A stretch of DNA of 64,000 bases, from positions 7,579,299 to 7,643,298 of the forward strand of contig NZ_JAGKQQ010000001.1 in assembly GCF_017939745.1 (NCBI RefSeq), read 5' to 3'. The first letter of the stretch is position 1. Every line of letters starts with the position of its first letter. Under the pieces are notes generated by a model. It was not told where the DNA came from, did not search any database, and saw only the letters and a program-made list of their open reading frames with translations. The DNA is from Gemmata palustris (lineage in GTDB: Bacteria; Planctomycetota; Planctomycetia; Gemmatales; Gemmataceae). A program made the translations under genes and the position numbers. Of this stretch, positions 44,736 to 52,739 are shown one piece after another.

Positions 44736-45428
44736 TTACTTCTTCCAATCCGGCGCTGCGGCGGAACTACCCATCTGTTTGCGGATCTTCTCGCCGCGGT
44801 CGGATTGTTTCAGCAGCGGTTCGACGCGCTCGAGGTCGGCCGGGTCGAACCCCGAGCCCTTCAGCAAGTCGCGCGCGGCCTGTGATGCGTCGGCCGCATC
44901 GACACCCCGATTGCCGCGCGGGAACCGCTTCTCGTGGAACGCGAGGTTCGCCTGCTGCCCGGCGTCGACGGGCGTACCGCCCCCGAGTACCGGGCTGCCG
45001 CCGAAGCCCGCGTCCTTGATCGGGTCAACGTCGCGCCCCACGCTCTTCGCGGCCCGCTTCTCGGCCACCATCTGGCCCAGCTCCGCGCACAGCACGGCCG
45101 CGAGTTCCGCGTCCGTTTTACACTTGTTCACGAGCCCTTCGCTGATGTAGAGCTGTTCCGTTCCGCGGTGGAACAGCACGGACTCCTTCACGCCGACCGT
45201 GAAGATGAGCGGTTCGATGCCCGTAAACGTGTTTTGCACGATGATTTTCCGGCCGAGCACCTCGACGCGCTCCGCGGTGGGCAGTGAGGCCTTCGGCGGG
45301 TTCTTCGGGTCGAAGCTCGGCTCGTCGTCCCAACCGAGCGCTTTGGACACGGACCACTCGCCGTCGTGCATGCAGCCGGTGGAAGAGAGCAGGGCGATAC
45401 CCGCTACCAGCGCGGCGAAACGGTTCAT
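44736..45428 (-). CDS. Lipoprotein resembling an inactive M48 peptidase
   Basis: A 230-residue lipoprotein (lipobox SSTGC, Cys19). Residues about 55-125 follow the M48 (Ste24/HtpX-like) plan: YISEGLVNKCKTDAELAAVLCAELGQMVAEK corresponds to the family's 'i.GLl....sedELAaVLaHElgHv..rh'. However, the zinc motif HExxH reads A115-E-L-G-Q119, so both His ligands are lost while the Glu stays. The usual C-terminal extension is short. It is therefore probably a pseudo-enzyme with a binding role at the outer or inner membrane. It lies downstream of the heptose operon and is probably separate from it. Confidence 0.72.
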   Translation of the reverse strand: MNRFAALVAGIALLSSTGCMHDGEWSVSKALGWDDEPSFDPKNPPKASLPTAERVEVLGRKIIVQNTFTGIEPLIFTVGVKESVLFHRGTEQLYISEGLVNKCKTDAELAAVLCAELGQMVAEKRAAKSVGRDVDPIKDAGFGGSPVLGGGTPVDAGQQANLAFHEKRFPRGNRGVDAADASQAARDLLKGSGFDPADLERVEPLLKQSDRGEKIRKQMGSSAAAPDWKK

Positions 45429-45526
45429 GACGGGTGCCCCTTATGTGTTAAAGAATTGCGCCCCGCATACCGAGGAGGGGAAGGGCTGTCGAGAGGCGTT
45501 TTCGACTCAATTACTGGCTCGCACGT

Positions 45527-45574
45527 AAGCGGGGCGAGCCCGGCAAGCCATTGCTTACCGGGCCCGCCCCGCTT
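45527..45574 (-). terminator. Long GC hairpin after the transaldolase gene
   Basis: AAGCGGGGCG (45527-45536) pairs with CGCCCCGCTT (45565-45574), with an inner stem (CCCGG...CCGGG and AAGC...GCTT). It lies 25 bp past the transaldolase stop and ends the heptose operon. There is no U-tract. Confidence 0.6.
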
Positions 45575-45598
45575 GTCTCGTTGTCGCGCGTGCCGTAC

Positions 45599-46303
45599 TC
45601 AGGCGGCGCGCTTCAGTTGGTTGGCCTGAACCGCTTGTTCCCAGGCGCGGAACTCGGTCATGAACTGGCCCACGGCCTCGTCCGTCTTCGGGTGGCCGCA
45701 CATTTGCGGGAAGAACTTCGGCGGCACCGTGATGATGTGCGCCCCGGCCTGGATCGCCTCGTTCACGTCCACGAGGTGCCGGATGCTGCCGACGATGATC
45801 TCGCTGTCCAGCCCGCGCCGGTCGAGCGACTCGCGGGTCGAGCGGACGACCGAGCCGGCGTCGTAGCCGATGTCCCGGATGCGCCCCCAGAACAGGCTGA
45901 CGTACTTCGCGCCGGCGCTGGCGGCCATCACCGCCTGGTTGTACGACATGCAGCACGTGCAGTTCACCGGCACGCCGCGCTTGGCCAGTTGCGCGATCAC
46001 CTTCAGCTCGTTCCACCCGATCGGGATCTTGATGTTCAGGTACGGGTAGTCGCCGAACTCGTTGACGAACTGCTCCGCTTGGTCGGCCATCTTCGCCGGG
46101 TCGGTGGTGTTCACCTCGACGCTCAGCGGGATCTTCGCGTCGTGCTTGATGAGCGCGTCGATCATCGAGCGAATGTGCTCGCCGAAGTCGACGCAGTTGG
46201 ACCGCGCGATGAGCATCGGGTTAGTAGTCACGCCCGACGCGAACCCGCGCTCGAGGCACGTTTCCAGTTCCTTCACGTCGGCCGTATCGACGAACAGTTT
46301 CAT
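45599..46303 (-). CDS. Transaldolase (small, TalC/FSA type)
   Basis: A 234-residue TIM-barrel aldolase. MKLFVDTADVKELETCLERGFASGVTTNPMLI is the family start; YLNIKIPIGWNELKVIAQLAKRG contains the Schiff-base Lys (NIKIP); YVSLFWGRIRDIGYDAG is the phosphate-site region. Members are transaldolases or fructose-6-phosphate aldolases. Placed last in an operon with gmhA, gmhB, hddA and hddC, its likely job is to supply sedoheptulose 7-phosphate, the entry substrate of heptose synthesis. That link is inferred from gene order. It starts 27 bp downstream of the gmhB stop. Confidence 0.88.
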   Translation of the reverse strand: MKLFVDTADVKELETCLERGFASGVTTNPMLIARSNCVDFGEHIRSMIDALIKHDAKIPLSVEVNTTDPAKMADQAEQFVNEFGDYPYLNIKIPIGWNELKVIAQLAKRGVPVNCTCCMSYNQAVMAASAGAKYVSLFWGRIRDIGYDAGSVVRSTRESLDRRGLDSEIIVGSIRHLVDVNEAIQAGAHIITVPPKFFPQMCGHPKTDEAVGQFMTEFRAWEQAVQANQLKRAA

Positions 46304-46330
46304 GCCAGCCCCCGTTTGGTGAGTTTTATT

Positions 46331-46891
46331 TCAAGCGGCCGAGCGCCCCGCGACTTCGCCCGCACTGGTTGCCAGAACCCAATCAACGGCCCCCGTAATA
46401 TCGGCCGCCCGATGGTCCGGGGGGCACCGTTCCGCTTGGCCGAACGGCGTATCGATCAACACGCCGCGACAGCCCGCGGCCCGCGCCGCGGCGATGTCGC
46501 TCCACCGGTCGCCGATCAGGAACGCGCCGGGCAGGTCCAGGTCCCACTTCGCCGTCGCCGCGAGGAGCATCCCCGCCTTCGGCTTGCGGCACGAGCACGT
46601 GTCCGCGGTGTCGTGATAGCACGCGAAAACGTCGAGCAGCGGGAGAGCGCGGTACAGCTCCGCGTTGATCCGCTCGACCGCGGCCCGGGTCTGCGTCCCG
46701 CGGGCGACGTCCGGCTGGTTCGTCACGACGACGAGCACGAACCCGGCGCTGCGCAAGCGGGCGAGGGCTTCTTCCACCCCGGGGAGCAATTCGAGTTCGT
46801 CCAGGCCCATCGGCGGGCGCGTGGTGCCGCCCGCGGGGGACGCCTTGTTCAGCACCCCGTCGCGGTCCAGGAACACCACCCGCTGCGCCAT
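46331..46891 (-). CDS. gmhB: D-glycero-D-manno-heptose 1,7-bisphosphate 7-phosphatase
   Basis: A 186-residue HAD phosphatase. VVFLDRDGVLN holds the nucleophile and acid Asp pair, VVTNQ is motif II, CRKPKAGML motif III, and FLIGDRWSDIAAARAAG motif IV. The zinc loop CYHDTADTCSC (Cys-x-His plus two Cys) is specific to the GmhB branch. It removes the 7-phosphate from heptose-1,7-bisphosphate, leaving heptose-1-phosphate for the nucleotidyltransferase. Its length equals that of known GmhB proteins. Confidence 0.92.
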   Translation of the reverse strand: MAQRVVFLDRDGVLNKASPAGGTTRPPMGLDELELLPGVEEALARLRSAGFVLVVVTNQPDVARGTQTRAAVERINAELYRALPLLDVFACYHDTADTCSCRKPKAGMLLAATAKWDLDLPGAFLIGDRWSDIAAARAAGCRGVLIDTPFGQAERCPPDHRAADITGAVDWVLATSAGEVAGRSAA

Positions 46892-46942
46892 TGCGAAACT
46901 CCGACGGAATGTGAATCGTTACTTTTGAGCTTCTGCCGGTGA

Positions 46943-47563
46943 CTACGCGGCCTTCTTCGCGTCGGCCGCGGCGGTCGATTCCCACTTGGTCGCGGCGGCC
47001 TTGAGCGCCGGGTGCGTGACGAACAGGTGCCACACCACCGCCTGGAACGCTTCCGCGTGCGGGGTGACGTGGGCGGCGTTCACCGTGGGCACGATCACGC
47101 AGGCGTCCGCGACCTTCGCGGTGTACCCGCCGTCGCGCCCGACGATCCCGCACACGGTCGCGCCGACGGTCTTCGCGTGCTGGACGGCGCGCACGAGGTT
47201 CGGGCTGACGTTGCGCTCGAGGTCGCCGCCGCCGACGGAGAACACGAGGACGGCGTCCTTCGCGTTCAGCCGGCTGCCGCGGAGCCACTCGACGAACACC
47301 GTCTCCCAGCCCTCGTCGTTGGTGCGCGCGGTGAGTTCGGACACGTTGTCGGTCGGCGAGTACGTCTCGATGCCCGCGATCTTGCGGAAGTCGTTGACGG
47401 CGTGCGATGCGTTCGCCGCGCTACCGCCGACGCCGAGGATGAACAGGCGCCCGCCGCGCCCGCGCACGCTCGCGAGCGCGTCCACGACCTTGTCGATGGC
47501 ACCGGTATCGAGCCGGGCAATGATTTCGCTCGCTTCGGCGAGGAACTGCTGCGTGAAGGACAT
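46943..47563 (-). CDS. gmhA: Sedoheptulose 7-phosphate isomerase (SIS domain)
   Basis: A 206-residue SIS-domain protein: FILGVGGSAANASHAVNDFRKIAGI is the phosphosugar-binding loop of the GmhA family, followed by DAVLVFSVGGGDLERNVSPNLVRAVQHAK and a C-terminal helix with Glu and His (HAEAFQAVVWHLFVTH) where GmhA has catalytic residues. It should convert sedoheptulose 7-phosphate to D-glycero-D-manno-heptose 7-phosphate. The first ATG consistent with the domain is at 47563; the longer open frame upstream is a shadow of hddC. It lies 51 bp upstream of gmhB. Confidence 0.88.
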   Translation of the reverse strand: MSFTQQFLAEASEIIARLDTGAIDKVVDALASVRGRGGRLFILGVGGSAANASHAVNDFRKIAGIETYSPTDNVSELTARTNDEGWETVFVEWLRGSRLNAKDAVLVFSVGGGDLERNVSPNLVRAVQHAKTVGATVCGIVGRDGGYTAKVADACVIVPTVNAAHVTPHAEAFQAVVWHLFVTHPALKAAATKWESTAAADAKKAA

Positions 47564-47597
47564 TCGAGCGACTCCGTTCGCTGTAGGATCAGAGAAC

Positions 47598-47640
47598 CTA
47601 ACCCCCCGCCCCCCTTCCCTAAGAAGGAAGAGGGAGCGGG
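47598..47640. repeat. Hairpin repeat (CCCTTCC-CTAAG-AAGGAAG family) between gmhA and hddC
   Basis: CTAACCCCCC followed by CCCCTTCCCTAAGAAGGAAG and AGGGAG: the clearest copy of the purine/pyrimidine palindrome family. It sits in the 119-bp gap inside the heptose operon. Confidence 0.75.
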
Positions 47641-47682
47641 ATTCGCCCCGTCCCTTGATTGGGTCAGGGGCGCACTGGCACC

Positions 47683-48396
47683 TTACGCCGCGCGGCTCAG
47701 GACGAACTGCTCGGCCTCGCGCAGGCCCGAGGGCGAACCGATCTCGTAGAACCGGTTCGTCACCTCGAAGCCGACCATTTCGCCGCCCGCAACGAGCGCG
47801 CTGTACAGTTCGGCGAGGTCCGACACCTGCTCCGCCGGGATGCGCTCGATCGCGGCCCGGCGCAACAGCGACAGGCCGTAGTCGATGTGCGTCATGTCCG
47901 GGGTCGCGTCCCGCTTGCTGTACCGCAACAGGCGCCCGCGCTGGAAGACCACGTTGCTCTTGTCGAAGCTGTTCTCGTTGTGGAACACCGTCATCAGCCC
48001 GAGCGCGGCGGGCGGCAGAGCGTTGAACGCGCGCGCGTAGTCCACATCGAGGAGCGAGTCCCCGTACAGCACGAAGCACCCGGCGCCGAGGAGCGGCAGC
48101 GCCCGGCGCACCGCGCCGCCGGTTCCGCGCAGGGTCGGGCCGTCTTCCGAGTACCGGACGCGGAGCCCGAACCGCGCGCCGTCGCCCACGTGGTCCCGGA
48201 TCTGGTCCGCGAAGTGGCCGACGCACATCACGACTTCGCGGAGCCCCTGCTCGTACAAGTCCTCGAACTGGTGGTCCACGAACGGGCGCCCGGCGAGCGG
48301 CACCAGCGCCTTGGGGATCGCCTTCGTGACGTCCCCCAACCGGGTGGCCTTTCCACCGGCGAGGATCAGAACGGGCGTCGAAGCGAGATCCGTCAC
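47683..48396 (-). CDS. hddC: Heptose-1-phosphate nucleotidyltransferase (HddC-like)
   Basis: A 237-residue nucleotidyltransferase: VLILAGGKATRLGDVTKAIPKALVPLAGRPFVDHQ is the activating-nucleotide loop, and FVLYGDSLLDVDY the metal-binding Asp region. The length and sequence style fit HddC, which makes GDP-D-glycero-D-manno-heptose. The base used (GTP, ATP or CTP) cannot be read from sequence with certainty. The start is GTG at 48396. It lies between hddA and gmhA. Confidence 0.82.
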   Translation of the reverse strand: MTDLASTPVLILAGGKATRLGDVTKAIPKALVPLAGRPFVDHQFEDLYEQGLREVVMCVGHFADQIRDHVGDGARFGLRVRYSEDGPTLRGTGGAVRRALPLLGAGCFVLYGDSLLDVDYARAFNALPPAALGLMTVFHNENSFDKSNVVFQRGRLLRYSKRDATPDMTHIDYGLSLLRRAAIERIPAEQVSDLAELYSALVAGGEMVGFEVTNRFYEIGSPSGLREAEQFVLSRAA

Positions 48397-48450
48397 GGGC
48401 GTTACCTTACTTGTGTGACTTTCGTGCGTGGGAACCGGACCGGTACCGGG

Positions 48451-49476
48451 TTACGCCGCCCGGCGGATCGCGGGGCGCAGCGCCGGCGAGGGGGTCGCCC
48501 CGCTCACGATGCGCGTGCCCTCGAAATCGAACCGGAACGGAACCTGCTGCAGCCCGGCTTCGGTCATCACATCGGTGAGTTGCTCGGCGTCCTCGGTGTA
48601 GAACATGAGGAACCCGCCGCCGCCGGCGCCGATCAGCTTGCCGCCCAAGCCGCCGTTCTTGAGGCCGAGGTCGTACCACTCGTCGATGCGGGAGTTCGAC
48701 ATGTTCCCGCTGCGCTTCTTCTTCGACCGCCAGTGGACGTTCATCAGTTCCGCGAAGGCCCGCAGGTCGCCGCCTTCAAGGGCGTCCTTGCTCTTCAGCC
48801 CCAGGTCCTTGATGAAGTGCAGGTTGTCGATCATCGACTGGTCGGCGGCCTTCGTCTTCGTGTCCTGCTCGCGCAGCACCTCGGACGCGGACCGCGTGTA
48901 CCCGGTGAAGTACAGTACGAGGTTCTGTTCGAGCTTGCGGAGCGTGTCCGACGACGCCCGGAGCGGCCAGTATTCCACGTGCCCGTCCGGGTGGAACCGG
49001 AAGCACGTGACCCCGCCGACCGCGGCGATGAACTGGTCCTGCTTGCCGACCGGTTCCTTGAGCCGGTCGATTTCGATGTGGCACGCTTGCTCGGCGATCT
49101 CGGCCGCGCTCGGGTTCCCGTTGCGGAGCGCGTGGAGCCCGCGCAGGAGCGCCGTGCAGAAGCTCCCGGACGAGCCCAGCCCCGTGCCGGCCGGGATGTC
49201 GGCCATCGCCGCGATCTCCAGCCCGTCCGCGGGAGTGCCCACGAGCCGCATGGCTTCGCGCACGAGCGGGTGCTGGACCTCGCCCACGTCCGTCACGCGC
49301 TCGGTCTGGGAATACTTGAGGATCATCTCCGGCAGAATGGTCCGGTTGATGACGATGTGAACGTGCCGATCGATCGCCGCCGCGACGAGGAACCCGGTGT
49401 GCTCGCGGTAGTACGACGGCAGGTCGGTGCCGCCCCCGCCGAGCGAGATGCGGAGCGGGCTTCGCGTGATAATCAT
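48451..49476 (-). CDS. hddA: D-glycero-D-manno-heptose 7-phosphate kinase (GHMP)
   Basis: A 341-residue GHMP kinase of the same length as Campylobacter HddA. Motif 1 is ITRSPLRISLGGGGTDLPSYY (the RISLGGGGTDL form marks heptose/fucose-type kinases), motif 2 is IPAGTGLGSSGSFCTALL (ATP loop), and motif 3 is KLIGAGGGGFLMFY. It phosphorylates C1 of heptose-7-phosphate to give the 1,7-bisphosphate used by GmhB. It is the first gene of the five-gene cassette, with GGAG ahead of the ATG. Confidence 0.9.
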   Translation of the reverse strand: MIITRSPLRISLGGGGTDLPSYYREHTGFLVAAAIDRHVHIVINRTILPEMILKYSQTERVTDVGEVQHPLVREAMRLVGTPADGLEIAAMADIPAGTGLGSSGSFCTALLRGLHALRNGNPSAAEIAEQACHIEIDRLKEPVGKQDQFIAAVGGVTCFRFHPDGHVEYWPLRASSDTLRKLEQNLVLYFTGYTRSASEVLREQDTKTKAADQSMIDNLHFIKDLGLKSKDALEGGDLRAFAELMNVHWRSKKKRSGNMSNSRIDEWYDLGLKNGGLGGKLIGAGGGGFLMFYTEDAEQLTDVMTEAGLQQVPFRFDFEGTRIVSGATPSPALRPAIRRAA

Positions 49477-49534
49477 CGGTCACTCCGCTTCCGTGCGGTG
49501 TGGAGCATTTGAGGCAGCCGCGCATCGCGCGGTA

Positions 49535-49553
49535 TTGTAATAGTCGGTTACAA
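49535..49553. promoter_or_regulatory. Possible operator upstream of hddA
   Basis: TTGTAA-tagtcgg-TTACAA is a perfect 6-bp dyad with a 7-nt spacer, the only AT-rich patch in the 190-bp gap between the Gfo/Idh/MocA gene and hddA, about 60 bp before the hddA start. Candidate regulator site; inferred only. Confidence 0.3.
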
Positions 49554-49666
49554 GGTGGCCCGCGGTTCAGAGTTTGCCGAAGAATCTGCTCGCGCTGCCG
49601 TCGCGTTTTCTTCGGGCGCCTCGGTCGCGGTGCGGCCCTGGTCGGGTGGAGCGAATCAACGCCGTA

Positions 49667-50665
49667 TCAAGCGGCCCGCTGCTCCCCGCCGGAGTGCTGG
49701 TACACGGCCGCGACCACGTCGAGGGCCGCGACCGCGTCCGTCAGCGTCGCGCCCAGCCCGGTCGTACCCGCGATTGCGTTCTCGAAGTCCCGGAACTCGG
49801 CGTTCCACGACGTATCTTCGCCCGGGTACTCCCAGATGGTCGTTTCCGGCGGACCCATTTGCGGCAGCATGCGGTAGTACGCGAGCCGCTCGACACCGTA
49901 GCTCCCGCCGAGGCCGTCGATCTGGAGCTTCCCGGTGCGGCCATAAATTTCGAGGCAGAACAGGTTCTTCCACTCGGAGCAGCTCGCGTGCAGCCACCCC
50001 ACTTGCCCGCCCGCGTGGTGCAGGCAGACGAACCCGTTGTCCTCGACCGGCATGTCCCAGAAAAACGTCCCCGCGAACCCGCTCACGCTCGCCACGTCGC
50101 CGAGGAACCAGCGCGTGAGGTCGATCAGGTGAACGCCCTGGTCGAGCAACTCGCCGCCCCCAGCGAGCGCCGGGTTCGCGCGCCATTCGCGGTCGTAGCC
50201 CACGCGCCCGCCGTGCCCGTAGCGCCCGCGGACGAACATCAGCGGCCCGCACGCGCCCGCATCGACGAGTTCGCGCGCCTTGCGCAGCGCCGGGTGGAAC
50301 CGGTGGTTGAACCCGACGCGGACCGTCACCCCCGCGCTCTTCGCCGCGGCCGCAACGGGGCGGAGTTCGTCCGCCGCGCGCGCCGCGGGCTTCTCCACGA
50401 GAACGTGCTTGCCCGCGCGAACCGCCCCGAGGGTGATCGCCGCGAGCGCGTCGTTGATCGTTGCCACGACGACCGCGTCGATGTCGGCTCGGGCGACCAG
50501 GTCGCGCCAGTCCGCGCTTGCTGCACATCCTGGGTACGATTTGGCGAGTTGGGCCGCGCGCTCCAGGACCGCGTCCGCGGTGCCCGCGACAGTGTGCCCC
50601 AGGGCGGCGATGGACTTCGCGCGCTTCCCACCGATCAACCCGCACCCCACGATGGCTACGCGCAC
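49667..50665 (-). CDS. Gfo/Idh/MocA-family oxidoreductase
   Basis: A 332-residue NAD(P)-dependent sugar oxidoreductase. The N-terminal Rossmann motif is VAIVGCGLIGGKRAKSIAALG, the family Lys is in KHVLVEKPAARAADEL, and the active-site region GGGELLDQGVHLIDLTRWFLGD carries the catalytic His. In a polysaccharide cluster it probably oxidises or reduces a nucleotide sugar. The start is GTG at 50665 with GGAAG upstream; it overlaps the end of the SDR gene by 10 bp, so the pair is likely coupled. Confidence 0.88.
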   Translation of the reverse strand: MRVAIVGCGLIGGKRAKSIAALGHTVAGTADAVLERAAQLAKSYPGCAASADWRDLVARADIDAVVVATINDALAAITLGAVRAGKHVLVEKPAARAADELRPVAAAAKSAGVTVRVGFNHRFHPALRKARELVDAGACGPLMFVRGRYGHGGRVGYDREWRANPALAGGGELLDQGVHLIDLTRWFLGDVASVSGFAGTFFWDMPVEDNGFVCLHHAGGQVGWLHASCSEWKNLFCLEIYGRTGKLQIDGLGGSYGVERLAYYRMLPQMGPPETTIWEYPGEDTSWNAEFRDFENAIAGTTGLGATLTDAVAALDVVAAVYQHSGGEQRAA

Positions 50666-51531
50666 TTCTTCCACCCCCCGCGGTCGTCCGGTGTGATCCG
50701 GCGCAGCGTATAAATGTCGCCGGCGGCCAACTCGTCTTTCTTCTCGGGCAGGCCCGCCCAGTCGTCCCACACCGCACTAATCAGGCGCCCGGAGATGCCG
50801 TCGGACGCGGCGGAGGCCAACCACGTCACGAGTGCCGCGGCCTTGTCCGGGGGCGTGCCGCCGTTCGCACCTCGCGCGACTGCGGCTTCGTACTCGGCCC
50901 GCGCCCGACCCGGTCCGGCGGCCAGTACTTCGTTCAGCATCCGGGTGTTCATCGCACCGGGTGCGACCGCGTTAATCGTGACCCCGGTACCGGCCAACTC
51001 CTGCGCGAGCGTCTCGGTGAACCGGACCAGCGCGCACTTGGACGCGGCGTAGGCGGCGAAGTCCGGGCGCGGACCGGTCGCACCGCCTCCAGAAACGTTA
51101 ATCACGCGCCCGAACCCGTGCTCGATCATGCCCGGGAGTACCGCTCGCGTGAGCCACACGGGAGCGAGCAGATTAACGCGGAACACGTCTTCCCAGCCGC
51201 CTCCGCCTTCGGCCACGAACGGCCCGATCGTGCCCTGAACGGCCGCATTGTTCACAAGAACGTCGATGCGCCCGAAGTCGGACAGGCACGACGCGATCGC
51301 GGCTCCGGTGCCGGCGCGGTCGGTCAGGTCAACTGGGTAGATCCGCGCCTCAGAGCCCTCGGCCCGAACCGCATCGGCCGCTTGTTGAAGCGCGCCGGCG
51401 TCGCGGGCCAGTAAGCCCAGGCGCGCCCCGTTCGCGGCGAGCGCCCGAGCCAGGGCCGACCCCAGTCCCCGGGACGCGCCCGTGACAACGGCGACGCGGC
51501 CGGCCAGTGGCTTCACGGTCCGCGAATCCAT
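50656..51531 (-). CDS. Short-chain dehydrogenase/reductase
   Basis: A 291-residue classical SDR: VAVVTGASRGLGSALARAL (cofactor loop), VLVNNAAVQG, INVSGGG (active-site Ser), YAASKCALVRFTETLAQEL (YxxxK) and NAVAPGAMNTRM. The C-terminus is extended by about 30 residues relative to minimal SDRs (WDDWAGLPEKKDELAAGDIYTLRRITPDDRGGW). The ATG at 51531 has AAGGA 6 nt upstream. Substrate unknown; coupling with the Gfo/Idh/MocA enzyme suggests two steps on one sugar. Confidence 0.87.
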   Translation of the reverse strand: MDSRTVKPLAGRVAVVTGASRGLGSALARALAANGARLGLLARDAGALQQAADAVRAEGSEARIYPVDLTDRAGTGAAIASCLSDFGRIDVLVNNAAVQGTIGPFVAEGGGGWEDVFRVNLLAPVWLTRAVLPGMIEHGFGRVINVSGGGATGPRPDFAAYAASKCALVRFTETLAQELAGTGVTINAVAPGAMNTRMLNEVLAAGPGRARAEYEAAVARGANGGTPPDKAAALVTWLASAASDGISGRLISAVWDDWAGLPEKKDELAAGDIYTLRRITPDDRGGWKKCA

Positions 51532-51669
51532 CCGGTTTCCTTCCGGAGCAACGGCCAATCACCGGTCGCGGTAATTTGCACGGGTTGGGAATAAGAACGA
51601 AGCGTCTATAGCCGAGGTGAGAAACACGCTGCAAGGCCAACTGTGGTGTCCGGGGCCTTTGTAACAAGT

Positions 51670-51697
51670 GAGGCCCGGAGCGGGTGCCCCGGGCCTC
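51670..51697 (-). terminator. Hairpin after the epimerase gene
   Basis: GAGGCCCGG (51670-51678) pairs with CCGGGCCTC (51689-51697), 10-nt loop, 24 bp past the stop of the 51721-52683 gene. Only a weak T-rich stretch follows on the minus strand, so moderate confidence. Confidence 0.5.
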
Positions 51698-51720
51698 GTG
51701 TGGCGCGTGTCTTGCAGGCA

Positions 51721-52683
51721 TCAGGCCGCGTGGCGCGATTCCAGAACCCACGGGTTCGCGCGGAGGTAGTCGAGCGTGCGCACGACCGCCTCGCGGATGG
51801 TCAGCGTCTGGCGCCAGCCGAGCGACTTGAGTTTCGCGGTGTCGAGGAAGATGAACGGGCTGTCGCCGATCCACCCGCGCGCGCCACCGGTGTGGTTCAC
51901 CTTGGGGGTCAACCCGAGCCGCTCGCAGATCCACCCCAGGGAGTCATCGACCTGGCAGTACTCGTCGGCGCCCAGGTTCACCACGGTGACCGGGTCCGTG
52001 GCCCTCTCCACCACGGTGAGGATCGCGTTGATGCAGTCCTGCACGTAGAGGTAGCTCTTCCGCTGCTTGCCGTTGCCGAGCACCTCAATGGCGTGCGGGT
52101 TGGCGAGCAGCTTCGCGTAGAAGTCGAACACGTGCCCGTGGGTGTAGCGCTCGCCCAGGATCGAGACGAACCGGAAGATGAACGCCTGGAACCCGAACCC
52201 GGTCGCGTAGGCCGAGATCAGCGCCTCGCCCGCGACCTTGCTGGCCGCGTACAGGCTCGTCTGGACCGGGAACGGGGCGTTCTCGGGCGTCGGGAACACT
52301 TCCGCTTCGCCGTACACGGACCCGGTGGACGAGAACCCGATGCGCTTCACCCCGTTCAGGCGCATCGCTTCGAGCACGTTGAACGTGGCGATCGTGTTCT
52401 GCTGGAGGTCGCGGTCCGGGTGGTCGGTGCCGAACCGGACGTCCGCGTTGGCCGCGAGGTGGAACACGACGTCGTGCCCCGCGACCGCGCGCGCGAGAGC
52501 GGCTTTGTCGAGCAGGTCGCCCTCGTCGAGGGCGAACCGGTCGCTCGTCCGCGCGTCCGCGAGGAACTCGTGCCGGCCCGTGCTGAAGTTGTCGAACGCG
52601 GTCACGTGGTGGCCGGCCGCGAGGAGCCGGTCCACCAAGTTGCTGCCGATGAACCCGGCCCCGCCGGTAACGAAGTAGCGCAT
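51721..52683 (-). CDS. NAD-dependent nucleotide-sugar epimerase/dehydratase
   Basis: A 320-residue extended SDR, UDP-glucose 4-epimerase-like: FVTGGAGFIGSNLVDRLLAAGHHVTAFDNFSTGR, VVFHLAANADVR, FSSTGSVYGEAEVFPTPE and YAASKVAGEALISAYATGFGFQAFIFRFVSILGERYTHGHVFDFYAKL. This subgroup is common in lipopolysaccharide and exopolysaccharide clusters. It probably interconverts UDP-hexoses. It is downstream of the methyltransferase gene by 56 bp. Confidence 0.88.
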   Translation of the reverse strand: MRYFVTGGAGFIGSNLVDRLLAAGHHVTAFDNFSTGRHEFLADARTSDRFALDEGDLLDKAALARAVAGHDVVFHLAANADVRFGTDHPDRDLQQNTIATFNVLEAMRLNGVKRIGFSSTGSVYGEAEVFPTPENAPFPVQTSLYAASKVAGEALISAYATGFGFQAFIFRFVSILGERYTHGHVFDFYAKLLANPHAIEVLGNGKQRKSYLYVQDCINAILTVVERATDPVTVVNLGADEYCQVDDSLGWICERLGLTPKVNHTGGARGWIGDSPFIFLDTAKLKSLGWRQTLTIREAVVRTLDYLRANPWVLESRHAA

Positions 52684-52739
52684 CTGTTGTAATCTCGCAC
52701 TCGTTCGGGAATCTCTCGCGACCGACGCCGGTCGCTGTG

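Noticed and set aside
47659-49512. 617-codon open frame on the plus strand
   Set aside because: Antisense to hddC and hddA, both of which have clear family motifs.
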